From the NCBI GenBank assembly GCA_014526335.1, contig JACTAT010000012.1:1087318-1151317 (forward strand): DNA of 64,000 nucleotides, in the 5' to 3' direction. Source of the stretch: Chrysaora quinquecirrha. Taxonomy: Eukaryota > Cnidaria > Scyphozoa > Semaeostomeae > Pelagiidae. The notes beneath the pieces are model-generated. The model was not told the DNA's origin. It saw only the letters and a program-made list of their open reading frames with translations, and did not search any database. The position numbers and the translations under genes were made by a program. The first letter of the stretch is position 1. Each line of letters begins with the position of its first letter. Below, piece by piece: positions 46,675-58,520 of this stretch.

Positions 46675-49614
46675 TTATTCCGAAAAATTTTTTGAGACCA
46701 CGCCCTTTAGAATGGATAAAATGCCATTGCAGACAAGGATTCTATTACCACGCTCTTTTAGTAACATCAGTATAAATGAATCTTTACAGAAAAAATTGTG
46801 TGTTCATGTAAACCATGAATTGTATATTTATCTTGATATCTATTACTGCAGTTGTCATATATATATTTTTTTTTGTTTATATATGCAATCGTTCATAGAC
46901 ATCCTGTCACTGACAAAACAGACGAATGTCTTGCCTTCCTGCCCTAAATTGACTGCCTTCCTCTAGTCCCTTCATGCGCTTGTTGCTTTAATTTGATCGG
47001 GTACGAGGCAATTCCGCCGTTTTTATTCAATGGACTCAGAAAGACCGTTATAACTGTCTCCTCTCTGCAGCACCTCCAGAAAAAGTCCACACTGAGCCCC
47101 CAAGGACACAACCTCTGTGGGATGCCCCACAGCAACTGGGTCCTCTGAAAACAAATTCAGAAACTCCCTACCTCAACAGCCAAGAGTGCGGCCACAAACA
47201 TCCATCTGAGTCCAAACCAAGCTAAGAAGAAGGCTTGTATTGAACATATTGACATCCTAATTTCATAACCATGTAATGTGATATTAGCTCTTCATTGATG
47301 CCTGGGCACGTATAATCATCGGACTACTGTAGATGGAATCAAATCCTCAGACTTCCAGCATTAATTGAAACTCGAAAATGATACCACGATAAAAATCTGA
47401 CATTTTCAAATATTTGTAGTAATTTAAAGTCTTAAATTCAAGATCAAGTAAAGCAAAAATCAGATAAAGGATTATGAATAATCTACACATTGCTTAAAGC
47501 CATTTTGGCTTGACTGGGTCCATTTAACCCATTGGATCGTCACTGGTGCTAAATAAACTGGCCTCTACTGTCTGACACCATCTTTTGATTAGAGCTATTA
47601 ATAAGAACCTTGGGGTTATGAAGAAGTATATGATCTATTGTTCTGGCAGATTTTTAGAATTGTTGATAAAAACTTTAGATGCTCGTTGTTATGACATCCA
47701 AATATTTGGGGAAATTATATGATAACTGACCTAATAAACATTGTGGTTTTACAAACAGTAGAGTATAAAATACATTTTTTTTTTTACCAATTTTTCACCT
47801 CAGCAGGTTGCACTCTGATGCTTTGACAAATTAAATTGAGGCGGGGATGTTGTTTGCAAAATGTTTAGGCGCAGGGCAGATTTGGTTGGAATGAACTGAT
47901 GCTGTATACGAACAATGTTACCAGAACACGAGCCTGGACTTTGCCCAGACTTCAAGAACAAAATAAGAATAAACTGAGGTCCCCCAAAAAGCACCCAAAA
48001 TATCAGCCAAACATAAAACCAAGACAGTCAAAACTGAGCGTAAAAGCCTACAAATTAAGAGAGGGACAAGCATGCTGTGTTTCTACACAAACCTAGTACC
48101 ACTTTCTATAACAATCTATATGGGTGTGTTTGAAGAAAATTTTGTGAATTCTATCAAACCAGAAATAAAATAAGACTGCCTATCCTATGCTAGATGCATT
48201 GATGATACCTTCTGAAGAGAAAGCTAAACGTTAAAGCAAAGCCACAGAAGATTGCAGTCATTTTTCAAAAAGGAGGAGCTGCTTCAGAAGTTTAGAAGTA
48301 GAACCTGAAAAATTAGATGCGTCCTTCCGCAGCATCAGCCCCTCCCACACACCAGGTGTCTTCATTTTATATCAAAGTCATGAGGGCATTAAATATCCAG
48401 TTAAAATAAGGAACTCTAGGGAACTGTTGATACCACAATCGTATCACAAAAAAGGGGTAAACATTAAGGGACATTTAGGGAAAAGTCTCTGAGCCAGGTT
48501 CTAAAGGTGTGCAGACAGCTTAGGCCCACAAGTACAAGGAAAATCGTACGGCTTCCGGGCTTCCTGGTACAGTCAGCTTCTTATTTAGGCCTTGGGATTC
48601 AGTTATTCTCTGATGAACACAGAGAAATGAACCTATCTAAAACTGAAAATACATGTATAGGGTAAAGAAGGGAATAATTAAACGCGAAAGTAGGTATAAA
48701 AGGAACGCTCTCACCAATATTTCTGTTTTTGTTGGACCGAGGACTGTTCAGTATGATGCGTAAAGAAAAAGAGGCCTTCCATAGGATATGCCTGGTTTTT
48801 AGGTGGATTTTAGGGGTGTAACCTGTTGGTTTATCATTGGCTAGGGGGTAGATCACGCCCTTCATTGTTTAGCATAGTTAGTTCAGTTCGGCACATATTA
48901 TTGGTTAAATACCTTATGATACCACTCACTGTGAACCATGGCAAAGTACGGTATCCAGGCTACAACTACTGCGGCATCTGTGGCATTTTGGATGGCGTAA
49001 GGTTGCAGGCAGCATGGAAAAAAGGGGGGAGATTAACTACAGTTCAGCCTACGTCAGAACTTTCAAGTTCGAAAAAACAGTTCTTTTATCATTTACATTT
49101 ACCGCAAGTCACAACCAATGTCACTATCACTATCATTGTCACCATCACCACCTTAACTTTCATCAAAATAATTTGCATTGCCATCGCCATTATCAATTTG
49201 AACAGTATCATCATCATGTACATACAATTCATCACTGCTTTTTTTCTTCTGAAAGCATTGCAAAATAGCAAAATAGTTGTTTGTGCTTCATATTTTGATG
49301 GCTTGGCTTCCTCTCCTCGCTTTGCAGGATTAGACGTCTCATTGATGATACTCTTAATTTTATCTGCTGACTCTGCTGATTTTCAAATTTAATGTCTGGT
49401 TCCGTAGGCAAAACACTAAAATTTTGTTTTTCAACTTCCTTCACAATTTCTTTTTTTCGAAAGTAATAATATTTCCAAAGCACTGGCACAGCTCTTTATG
49501 TGTCGCAAAGCCTTTCTTTTGTCTGCTTTTTTTCTATTTTTCTTCTTATAGTGTTTGCTAGGTTCGATTGAAACTTTGCTGCTGCATTTTTGGGCACTCT
49601 CTGTTCAATAGGTT
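46675..49614. other. Unit 1 interior, no firm gene
   Basis: Short frames on both strands without recognised domains. At 49232-49489 (minus) a charged frame with FRKKEIVKEVEKQNFSVLPT looks protein-like but is unassigned. CATCAC-type simple sequence lies near 49120-49215. The same content repeats at 52214-55155. Confidence 0.4.
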
Positions 49615-49917
49615 TGTAAAGGTCCAGTTTACGGCAGGATTAGCGGTAGAATTCACACAAAAGAATATACACAAGATATAGTCTTCTTAAACGTGTATTA
49701 TATATTAGTCTACAACTTGATCTTTCTGGGGAAAATAGCGATGGCATGACGATGGATAAAATGTGGCTGATGAAATAGAAATGCACACAGGAATAACGTA
49801 ATGCACGAGAATATACTAGAAGATTCTACAGTGATCGTGATTCAGCGAAAACTAACGCAATCCTTCTAGAAAAGTAATTCGATAACAAAAGAGTAAAAAA
49901 AGCGGAACAATCTGATG
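49615..49917 (-). mobile_element. Ty3/gypsy 3' LTR, truncated, unit 1
   Basis: Matches the 5' LTR at 58521-58936 from its CA end (TGTAAA on the plus strand at 49615) to AATCTGATG. It lacks the middle stretch present at 58635-58725 and the first 20-odd bases of the LTR. It abuts RNase H-coding sequence directly, so a deletion removed the rest of pol and the polypurine tract. Confidence 0.75.
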
Positions 49918-50250
49918 CAGGGATATAGTGAAGTTAGCAATGAATCCCTTAAACATTCGAACGATTTCTGACAATCATCAGACCAAGAAAATTGTATACT
50001 TTTCTTGAGAAGGGTGTAAAGCGGACTAGCTATTGTTGCGAAACCTTAAATAAAACACCTGTAGTAAGAAACTAAAGCTATGAAGCTACGGACTTCATTA
50101 AACCTTGTCGGCACTGGATAGTTTTGAATATCTTATCTGGATTAGGACGTATACCTCCCATCTGGATTAGGACGTATACCTCCTTTCTTACAATATAACC
50201 TAAATATAACACTTCGGATTTGCATAAATGACATTTCTTGTTCTTATGTT
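49918..50250 (-). pseudogene. Gypsy reverse transcriptase thumb and RNase H start, unit 1
   Basis: The minus strand reads GLKHKNKKCHLCKSEVLYLG then YIVRKE and GIRPNPDKI. After a shift it continues NYPVPTRFNEVRSFIALVSY, a stop, GFATIASPLYTLLKKSIQFS and DDCQKSFECLRDSLLTS. This is the reverse transcriptase thumb and connection of Ty3/gypsy. A 25-bp tandem duplication (ATCTGGATTAGGACGTATAC and five more, 50137-50186) inserts extra residues between the E and GIRPNP. The next domain is cut by the LTR. Confidence 0.8.
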
Positions 50251-51104
50251 TAAGACCTTTACCTCTAAATTTTAAACAGTAAACTTCATCCTTTAAAGAT
50301 TGATTTTCCTTCTGGAGTCTAATTTCACTGGCCAGCATATTTTCGTACATAGTATGCCTTTCCGCCATATCAACACTACTTTTCTTATTTTCATTTCTAT
50401 CAAGTCTAGCTTCTATCGATTCTAGTTTTTGCTCGATTTTTGATAAGCGCTGATCAGTATGATGACATGCAGTTGTATCAGGATTCTTCGCAGGCTCATG
50501 AATATGAATACTATGACTACTATAGCTTGATAAACTTACCGCTTCGCTATCTCTCTCTTCTTCTGAGATTTCAATTTGTTCTTTGTGCCTCGCGGCCTTA
50601 TCAGTTAGTTAAGATCTCAGTTCAAATATTCTCTCTTCATCGTTAGATATTTTTCGAGCTTTACCATTTCCCGCCTTTTTTGTTCCTAGTTCGCTTGAAA
50701 CAGAAGGCTTTTGACTAAGATTCGATGCCTTGCCTGTCGTGTTTGCTTCTTTATTTTCCGAGGGGAACCCGGTTTCATCATGAAACATATCTACAAAAAA
50801 GGATTCTTTCCCTCGTTTGGTTTTCAAATAAATAGACTTCGATTCAACAAGCGATTGCAAAGAATTTAATGTATCCTCCTGATCTAGGCCGTATTCCTTG
50901 GCAGCAAACTTTACGATTGTCTGTCTGTCAGGGCGTTTCTTTTTGATGTTTCTAATTTCATCAATCGAATTGATAACAATTAAATTGCTTGCGCAATGTG
51001 CCATCTATTAAAGAAATGAAAGCATGACAAATTCTTACTGAATATCTTTCGAATAACCAAAATATCTTGCTTTCCAGTCGCATCACACATCCACTCAAGA
51101 TCTT
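50251..51104 (-). CDS. SAMD1-like winged-helix plus coiled-coil ORF inside gypsy pol
   Basis: From Met 51004: INSIDEIRNIKKKRPDRQTI, VKFAAKEYGLDQEDTLNSLQ, SLVESKSIYLKTKRGKESFF. This pattern (IxxIRxxKKKRPD, a mid Leu-rich helix and a KxGKxSF wing, residues about 12-72) fits the SAMD1-type winged helix, which in SAMD1 binds unmethylated CpG DNA. A Ser/Lys linker and one TAA (50609) follow, then in the same frame an acidic/Ser stretch and a coiled coil (KIEQKLESIEARLDRNENKK to EIRLQKENQSLKDEVYCLK). It lies where the reverse transcriptase palm with its YxDD should be. An acceptor-like TTTCTTTAATAG precedes the Met, so it could be a captured gene piece or cDNA. Winged-helix call by eye, moderate. 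Confidence 0.55.
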
Positions 51105-51278
51105 CAATTAGAAGACCACTTACGACAAGTTGCATCATTTTCTGAAATGTATAGCTAGCATTAACGAGACCCATTGGCATAACACGGAATTCAAAGTTAC
51201 CCTGGCTAGTGTAAAATGCTGTTTTCTCCATGTCTTCAGGATTCATAGGAATCTGCCAATACCCTGATGCAAGATCAA
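51105..51278 (-). pseudogene. Gypsy reverse transcriptase fingers/palm fragment, unit 1
   Basis: Reads LASGYWQIPMNPEDMEKTAF, YTSQGNFEFRVMPMGLVNAS and YTFQKMMQLVVSGLL: reverse transcriptase motifs A to B of Ty3/gypsy. Motif C (YxDD) is absent because the winged-helix segment starts at once. Confidence 0.85.
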
Positions 51279-51819
51279 TTAATTTGCTTAATCAGTCCCC
51301 TTTCCCTCCTCGAAGAAATGCGACGGAGAAAAACACAATGTTCAGACTGGCAACAGATAATCAAATAATAACATTCTACATATGCAGATACTTACTGCGT
51401 CTACATTACTACACATTAAATACGGTACTACATCCCTTCTAAATAAGGTACTACATTCATTCTAAATACTATATGTGGGCATTTGCAGTGCGAAGTGACA
51501 AGATGCACGCGTAAGGTTGAACAAAATACCGCCGTTGGTAGGTGCGAAATACCCCTGCACGCAGGCAATACCAAACCTTGGTAGTATTTGTTGCGTATTT
51601 GACGATAGCGTAGCGATACAGAGTGCCGGGTCTCGATCTACTACGGGTGAGGTCAAGAAATCCAGAGAGGGGTACACGGATGAAGAGAGGGGGCCGGGTC
51701 CCCATTGCAAGCATCCATGTCCAACTCTGGTGTGAAACATTCACTAATGCTGTATCTATGTCAATTATGTTGACACAGGTGGTTGCTTAAACCCTCATAG
51801 CTTGCTCTTGGTGCTGCAG

Positions 51820-52213
51820 TTATAACGACGCGAAAATTTCCTTTAAATGTTTGTAGGTGCCAGATTTGGCACCATATGTTGCCCCCGGTAAGCAGGCAGA
51901 ACATTGAATCTTTAAGCAAGGATAAGCAACTGAAATGTTGTTTTGCACCCCAGGGGAATACCGTGATTCTTTATAAAGTTTCTGTCCTGCGTGCTGTAAT
52001 CCTAGAACAGAAATCCTCATAGGATAGTCACTTGTAATTTAAATCAAACCTAAGGGGCCACAGAATTATCACATTGTGGGTCATAGCAAAAACAACATTT
52101 TGGTTTTTTCCTCTGCCGATAGAAAAGTAGAAAGGACCTGCGTGATCAAGAACACAGTGAGAAAAATCTTTGGCTGGGTCCAATTGATCGACAAGGGAAG
52201 CAAGCCAAAACAA
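51820..52213 (-). pseudogene. Retroelement integrase-like scrap, unit 2
   Basis: Identical wording to 46281-46674 in the second tandem unit. Confidence 0.4.
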
Positions 52214-55155
52214 TTATTCCGAAAAATTTTTTGAGACCACGCCCTTTAGAATGGATAAAATGCCATTGCAGACAAGGATTCTATTACCACGCTCTTTTAG
52301 TAACATCAGTATAAATGAATCTTTACAGAAAAAATTGTGTGTTCATGTAAACCATGAATTGTATATTTATCTTGATATCTATTACTGCAGTTGTCATATA
52401 TATATTTTTTTTTGTTTATATATGCAATCGTTCATAGACATCCTGTCACTGACAAAACAGACGAATGTCTTGCCTTCCTGCCCCTAAATTGACTGCCTTC
52501 CTCTAGTCCCCTTCATGCGCTTGTTGCTTTAATTTGATCGGGTACGAGGCAATTCCGCCGTTTTTATTCAATGGACTCAGAAAGACCGTTATAACTGTCT
52601 CCCTCTCTGCAGCACCTCCAGAAAAAGTCCACACTGAGCCCCCCAAGGACACAACCTCTGTGGGATGCCCCACAGCAACTGGGTCCTCTGAAAACAAATT
52701 CAGAAACTCCCTACCTCAACAGCCAAGAGTGCGGCCACAAACATCCATCTGAGTCCAAACCAAGCTAAGAAGAAGGCTTGTATTGAACATATTGACATCC
52801 TAATTTCATAACCATGTAATGTGATATTAGCTCTTCATTGATGCCTGGGCACGTATAATCATCGGACTACTGTAGATGGAATCAAATCCTCAGACTTCCA
52901 GCATTAATTGAAACTCGAAAATGATACCACGATAAAAATCTGACATTTTCAAATATTTGTAGTAATTTAAAGTCTTAAATTCAAGATCAAGTAAAGCAAA
53001 AATCAGATAAAGGATTATGAATAATCTACACATTGCTTAAAGCCATTTTGGCTTGACTGGGTCCATTTAACCCATTGGATCGTCACTGGTGCTAAATAAA
53101 CTGGCCTCTACTGTCTGACACCATCTTTTGATTAGAGCTATTAATAAGAACCTTGGGGTTATGAAGAAGTATATGATCTATTGTTCTGGCAGATTTTTAG
53201 AATTGTTGATAAAAACTTTAGATGCTCGTTGTTATGACATCCAAATATTTGGGGAAATTATATGATAACTGACCTAATAAACATTGTGGTTTTACAAACA
53301 GTAGAGTATAAAATACATTTTTTTTTTTACCAATTTTTCACCTCAGCAGGTTGCACTCTGATGCTTTGACAAATTAAATTGAGGCGGGGATGTTGTTTGC
53401 AAAATGTTTAGGCGCAGGGCAGATTTGGTTGGAATGAACTGATGCTGTATACGAACAATGTTACCAGAACACGAGCCTGGACTTTGCCCAGACTTCAAGA
53501 ACAAAATAAGAATAAACTGAGGTCCCCCAAAAAGCACCCAAAATATCAGCCAAACATAAAACCAAGACAGTCAAAACTGAGCGTAAAAGCCTACAAATTA
53601 AGAGAGGGACAAGCATGCTGTGTTTCTACACAAACCTAGTACCACTTTCTATAACAATCTATATGGGTGTGTTTGAAGAAAATTTTGTGAATTCTATCAA
53701 ACCAGAAATAAAATAAGACTGCCTATCCTATGCTAGATGCATTGATGATACCTTCTGAAGAGAAAGCTAAACGTTAAAGCAAAGCCACAGAAGATTGCAG
53801 TCATTTTTCAAAAAGGAGGAGCTGCTTCAGAAGTTTAGAAGTAGAACCTGAAAAATTAGATGCGTCCTTCCGCAGCATCAGCCCCTCCCACACACCAGGT
53901 GTCTTCATTTTATATCAAAGTCATGAGGGCATTAAATATCCAGTTAAAATAAGGAACTCTAGGGAACTGTTGATACCACAATCGTATCACAAAAAAGGGG
54001 TAAACATTAAGGGACATTTAGGGAAAAGTCTCTGAGCCAGGTTCTAAAGGTGTGCAGACAGCTTAGGCCCACAAGTACAAGGAAAATCGTACGGCTTCCG
54101 GGCTTCCTGGTACAGTCAGCTTCTTATTTAGGCCTTGGGATTCAGTTATTCTCTGATGAACACAGAGAAATGAACCTATCTAAAACTGAAAATACATGTA
54201 TAGGGTAAAGAAGGGAATAATTAAACGCGAAAGTAGGTATAAAAGGAACGCTCTCACCAATATTTCTGTTTTTGTTGGACCGAGGACTGTTCAGTATGAT
54301 GCGTAAAGAAAAAGAGGCCTTCCATAGGATATGCCTGGTTTTTAGGTGGATTTTAGGGGTGTAACCTGTTGGTTTATCATTGGCTAGGGGGTAGATCACG
54401 CCCTTCATTGTTTAGCATAGTTAGTTCAGTTCGGCACATATTATTGGTTAAATACCTTATGATACCACTCACTGTGAACCATGGCAAAGTACGGTATCCA
54501 GGCTACAACTACTGCGGCATCTGTGGCATTTTGGATGGCGTAAGGTTGCAGGCAGCATGGAAAAAGGGGAGATTAACTACAGTTCAGCCTACGTCAGAAC
54601 TTTCAAGTTCGAAAAACAGTTCTTTATCATTTACATTTACCGCAAGTCACAACCAATGTCACTATCACTATCATTGTCACCATCACCACCTTAACTTTCA
54701 TCAAAATAATTTGCATTGCCATCGCCATTATCAATTTGAACAGTATCATCATCATGTACATACAATTCATCACTGCTTTTTTTCTTCTGAAAGCATTGCA
54801 AAATAGCAAAATAGTTGTTTGTGCTTCATATTTTGATGGCTTGGCTTCCTCTCCTCGCTTTGCAGGATTAGACGTCTCATTGATGATACTCTTAATTTTA
54901 TCTGCTGACTCTGCTGATTTTCAAATTTAATGTCTGGTTCCGTAGGCAAAACACTAAAATTTTGTTTTTCAACTTCCTTCACAATTTCTTTTTTTTTTCG
55001 AAAGTAATAATATTTCCAAAGCACTGGCACAGCTCTTTATGTGTCGCAAAGCCTTTCTTTTGTCTGCTTTTTTTCTATTTTTCTTCTTATAGTGTTTGCT
55101 AGGTTCGATTGAAACTTTGCTGCTGCATTTTTGGGCACTCTCTGTTCAATAGGTT

Positions 55156-55457
55156 TGTAAAGGTCCAGTTTACGGCAGGATTAGCGGTAGAATTCACACA
55201 AAAGAATATACACAAGATATAGTCTTCTTAAACGTGTATTATATATTAGTCTACAACTTGATCTTTCTGGGGAAAATAGCGATGGCATGACGATGGATAA
55301 AATGTGGCTGATGAAATAGAAATGCACACAGGAATAACGTAATGCACGAGAATATACTAGAAGATTCTACAGTGATCGTGATTCAGCGAAAACTAACGCA
55401 ATCCTTCTAGAAAAGTAATTCGATAACAAAAGAGTAAAAAAGCGGAACAATCTGATG
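55156..55457 (-). mobile_element. Ty3/gypsy 3' LTR, truncated, unit 2
   Basis: Second tandem copy of 49615-49917. It is the partner of the 5' LTR at 58521-58936 in the merged element. Confidence 0.75.
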
Positions 55458-55790
55458 CAGGGATATAGTGAAGTTAGCAATGAATCCCTTAAACATTCGA
55501 ACGATTTCTGACAATCATCAGACCAAGAAAATTGTATACTTTTCTTGAGAAGGGTGTAAAGCGGACTAGCTATTGTTGCGAAACCTTAAATAAAACACCT
55601 GTAGTAAGAAACTAAAGCTATGAAGCTACGGACTTCATTAAACCTTGTCGGCACTGGATAGTTTTGAATATCTTATCTGGATTAGGACGTATACCTCCCA
55701 TCTGGATTAGGACGTATACCTCCTTTCTTACAATATAACCTAAATATAACACTTCGGATTTGCATAAATGACATTTCTTGTTCTTATGTT
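55458..55790 (-). pseudogene. Gypsy reverse transcriptase thumb and RNase H start, unit 2
   Basis: Same as 49918-50250, including the 25-bp internal duplication, so that change predates the tandem duplication. Confidence 0.8.
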
Positions 55791-56269
55791 TAAGACCTTT
55801 ACCTCTAAATTTTAAACAGTAAACTTCATCCTTTAAAGATTGATTTTCCTTCTGGAGTCTAATTTCACTGGCCAGCATATTTTCGTACATAGTATGCCTT
55901 TCCGCCATATCAACACTACTTTTCTTATTTTCATTTCTATCAAGTCTAGCTTCTATCGATTCTAGTTTTTGCTCGATTTTTGATAAGCGCTGATCAGTAT
56001 GATGACATGCAGTTGTATCAGGATTCTTCGCAGGCTCATGAATATGAATACTATGACTACTATAGCTTGATAAACTTACCGCTTCGCTATCTCTCTCTTC
56101 TTCTGAGATTTCAATTTGTTCTTTGTGCCTCGCGGCCTTATCAGTTAGTTAAGATCTCAGTTCAAATATTCTCTCTTCATCGTTAGATATTTTTCGAGCT
56201 TTACCATTTCCCGCCTTTTTTGTTCCTAGTTCGCTTGAAACAGAAGGCTTTTGACTAAGATTCGATGCG
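55791..56269 (-). pseudogene. Coiled-coil part of the winged-helix ORF, unit 2
   Basis: Matches 50251-50728. The N-terminal winged helix is deleted; the sequence jumps at TTCGATGC directly to gypsy reverse transcriptase. Confidence 0.65.
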
Positions 56270-56565
56270 AAGACCACTTAAGACAAGTTGCATCATTTTC
56301 TGAAATTAACGAGACCCATTGGCACAACACGGAATTCAAAGTTGCCCTGGCTAGTGTAAAATGCTGTTTTCTCCATGTCTTCAGGATTCATAGGAATCTG
56401 CCAATACCCTGATGCAAGATCAAGTGTTGTGAAATACGATGCATTACCCAAGGAGTCTAATACCTCATCTATCCTAGGCATGCCTTCTATATGTCTGTCA
56501 ACCATTTCTAACTGACTTTGAGGAATAGGATACGGTCTCCGTCTCTAAGGGAAGTTATCGCCTGT
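56270..56565 (-). pseudogene. Gypsy reverse transcriptase N-terminal part
   Basis: Reads RIDEVLDSLGNASYFTTLDL then ASGYWQIPMNPEDMEKTAFY, FEFRVVPMGLVN. It is cut within motif B by a small deletion at the tandem-unit boundary. Catalytic motif A aspartate (TTLDL) present, YxDD absent. Confidence 0.85.
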
Positions 56566-56701
56566 ATCTATGCTGTGAGTAAAACCATGAGCTCTACCTA
56601 ATTTCGGATTCTGAAGTAATAAAAACATCTTTATTTTTGCTAAGCAACTTAGTTAAACGATGTTTATCTTGCAACGATAAATAAAAATTCAACTTAGGAG
56701 A

Positions 56702-57165
56702 TTAAAAATAGGACTCACCCTCTGCAGAATATCCTTTGTTTCCACTAGCTTCTGCCATTTCAACACATGTGCCTGGAAAGATCCTAACTGGAAACGTATT
56801 AGGATTAGCAATCTTAATGGGAATTTCCCCATTATTAACATTAGCAACACAGCCAGCTTGATAGAGAAGCGAGTTTTCAGAGGTTATCTCGTACTTAGGT
56901 TCGACGACAACGGTTCCTTTTATTTCAGACAGATGACCCACAATGAGCGCTTCGCTGCGTGCAGGTATTTTTCTAACGTTTCTACAGCGCAAACTTGTAC
57001 ACTACTAGGCTGCTTAACAACGCTTGTAGGGATGCTTTGGAGTCCTATCCTAGCCTGCATATTCCCTAGGTCTATGCTTGCAGTAGCCTTCATAAGGAAT
57101 TCGGTACCTATCAAGAAAGAGTACTTAAAATTTCGGACGATATGGCAATCATCATACCAACTACG
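56702..57165 (-). pseudogene. Gypsy protease-to-RT linker
   Basis: Two overlapping frames: MIGTEFLMKATASIDLGNMQ (the usual GTDFL-type segment after the protease) and RKIPARSEALIVGHLSEIKG through NPNTFPVRIFPGTCVEMAEA. A shift lies between them near 56930-56990. Confidence 0.7.
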
Positions 57166-57171
57166 TTGACC

Positions 57172-57462
57172 TTAATCTAATTCAACGCATGTTTTACCGA
57201 TAACATTCAACATTTCACCTCTAGGTGTTCTCGCTAAAACATTATTATACGTCATTGCTAACGACGACTTGGAATATTTATTGAGCATCTTAAACAACTC
57301 AAAACTCATTACTGTTATACCTGATCCAGAATCAAGAATAAGATCGGTTTGATAATTAGCGACTTTAGCTGAAAACGTAACGCACTGATAAGCTCGAGAA
57401 TTACTGATACTATTCAATAAAATTTGAGGATTTTTACCTTCTGCTGCAACACACCTCGACAC
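57172..57462 (-). CDS. Gypsy aspartic protease
   Basis: A 96-residue open frame with LILDSGSGITVMSFELF: the retropepsin active site, here D-S-G instead of the commoner D-T-G, at residues 44-46 (about 57325-57333). It is preceded by a strand (AYQCVTFSAKVANYQTD) and followed by RTPRGEMLNVIGK, the usual flap-to-C-terminal order. It cleaves the gag-pol polyprotein in an active element. Open but part of a broken element. Confidence 0.75.
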   Translation of the reverse strand: MSRCVAAEGKNPQILLNSISNSRAYQCVTFSAKVANYQTDLILDSGSGITVMSFELFKMLNKYSKSSLAMTYNNVLARTPRGEMLNVIGKTCVELD

Positions 57463-58389
57463 ATGAGCAGCAATGTCTAGTTTTTTTGTTTCTGTCCTTT
57501 TCGGCCTTCTTCATCTTCGTGTCGCGTTTAGCTTCAATGTAGCTAACTCTCTTACAGTAATTACAGTTGGTCGACAATCCATCGTGCACAAGAATTTATC
57601 GTCTGATCTAGGATATCGTCGGCCTTAACTTGGTGCTTGCGGAGAAATGGTACGTTGAGACTGAGACTCAGCAATTGCTATAGTCAGCTTCTCGACAACA
57701 TTCTCTAGCCTATCGATTCGATCATCGATTTTCTAATCCGCTGATATAGCAGCAACTTGCGTAGACGGCAAAGCATGAGTAGGCTGCATGGACGAATATG
57801 TTTTGACCCATGGAGCAGATCCGTTTGAGACCTGGTCTTTGATCTCCTCTCTTTGGCAACTTCTAATGCCCGTACAATCATTAGAACGATCCTTTTCAAC
57901 GCGGGGCGAAGCCCATTAATGAAATCTCCCATCAAAGTGTCCTGATGCTCCACCGGCATCTCCGCATATTCACGTCGTACAGTAGCTGAACTTCTCTTCA
58001 TCCCCTGCCGACTCTGTCTCACCCTGTTTTCTTGAATATAAATCGGCGTAGAAAAATCTGCGAGCCTCTTTGGGGATGAAATGTTCGATTATCGACTGCT
58101 TCAATAGCTCAATATCATTTTGCTTCTCGTTTGGTAATTCATCGAAAAACTCAGCGGTGCGATCCCTAAAAAAGGTTGGAAAAATTTCGAATTGCCGTTT
58201 CTCCGATCAACCGGTTGCTCTTGCCATACGTTCGAAGCTTTTTAGCCACAGTTCTCGGTTTATCTTCCATTGCCCTAAAAATAGGGGTACGGGGCTCTTC
58301 TTTTTCAATGTCTCTTGATCTATACTTTGATTCCTTTCCCATTCCTGTAGAACGTTCAGAAGCACACGGTTATACGTAGAAAAAGTCAA
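57463..58389 (-). pseudogene. Gypsy gag (capsid and degenerate zinc knuckle)
   Basis: From about 58389: LLNVLQEWERNQSIDQETLK, then WLKSFERMARATG, a TGA where a Trp is expected, SEKRQFEIFPTFFRDRTAEF, FDELPNEKQNDIELLKQSII, matching the capsid fold of Ty3/gypsy gag. A later frame (57705-58022) includes EYAEMPVEHQDTLMGDFING. Near 57550 a CNYC cluster followed by HCCSC is a degraded zinc knuckle. Several stops and shifts. Confidence 0.7.
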
Positions 58390-58500
58390 TGATTATATAA
58401 AACTTTGTACAGGTGATCACTTACGAAACCGGATGAACGGCAATTGACACGACGATTCTCATCGATGGCTGGACTCTGTAACTTTTCAGTGTGCAAGATC

Positions 58501-58518
58501 CCGCGACAAATTTCACCA
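58501..58518 (-). other. Primer binding site of the gypsy element
   Basis: TGGTGAAATTTGTCGCGG on the minus strand starts two bases after the LTR's terminal CA. It begins TGG, as expected for pairing with the CCA end of a tRNA. The tRNA was not identified. Confidence 0.6.
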
Positions 58519-58520
58519 AA

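Larger units (their letters stand above)
45788..51278 (+). repeat. Tandem duplication, unit 1
   Basis: Matches 51279-56423 head to tail. The differences I could see are mostly one-base changes in homopolymer length (for example CTGCCCTAAA versus CTGCCCCTAAA, GAGCCCCCAAGG versus GAGCCCCCCAAGG). There is also a short indel near 46243 and a segment of about 376 bp (50729-51104) present only here. The unit carries a retroelement integrase-like scrap, an LTR, reverse transcriptase pieces and a winged-helix/coiled-coil ORF. Confidence 0.92.
51279..56423 (+). repeat. Tandem duplication, unit 2
   Basis: Direct neighbour of unit 1. The junction is at GCAAGATCAA/TTAATTTGC inside gypsy reverse transcriptase sequence. 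It lacks about 376 bp corresponding to 50729-51104 and has about 45 extra bases near 51740-51790. The right end merges with the uninterrupted gypsy element. Confidence 0.92.

Noticed and set aside
49089..49271. Met/Val-rich minus frame and His-rich plus frame near 49.1 kb
   Set aside because: Both come from CATCAC/ATG simple sequence rather than coding constraint.
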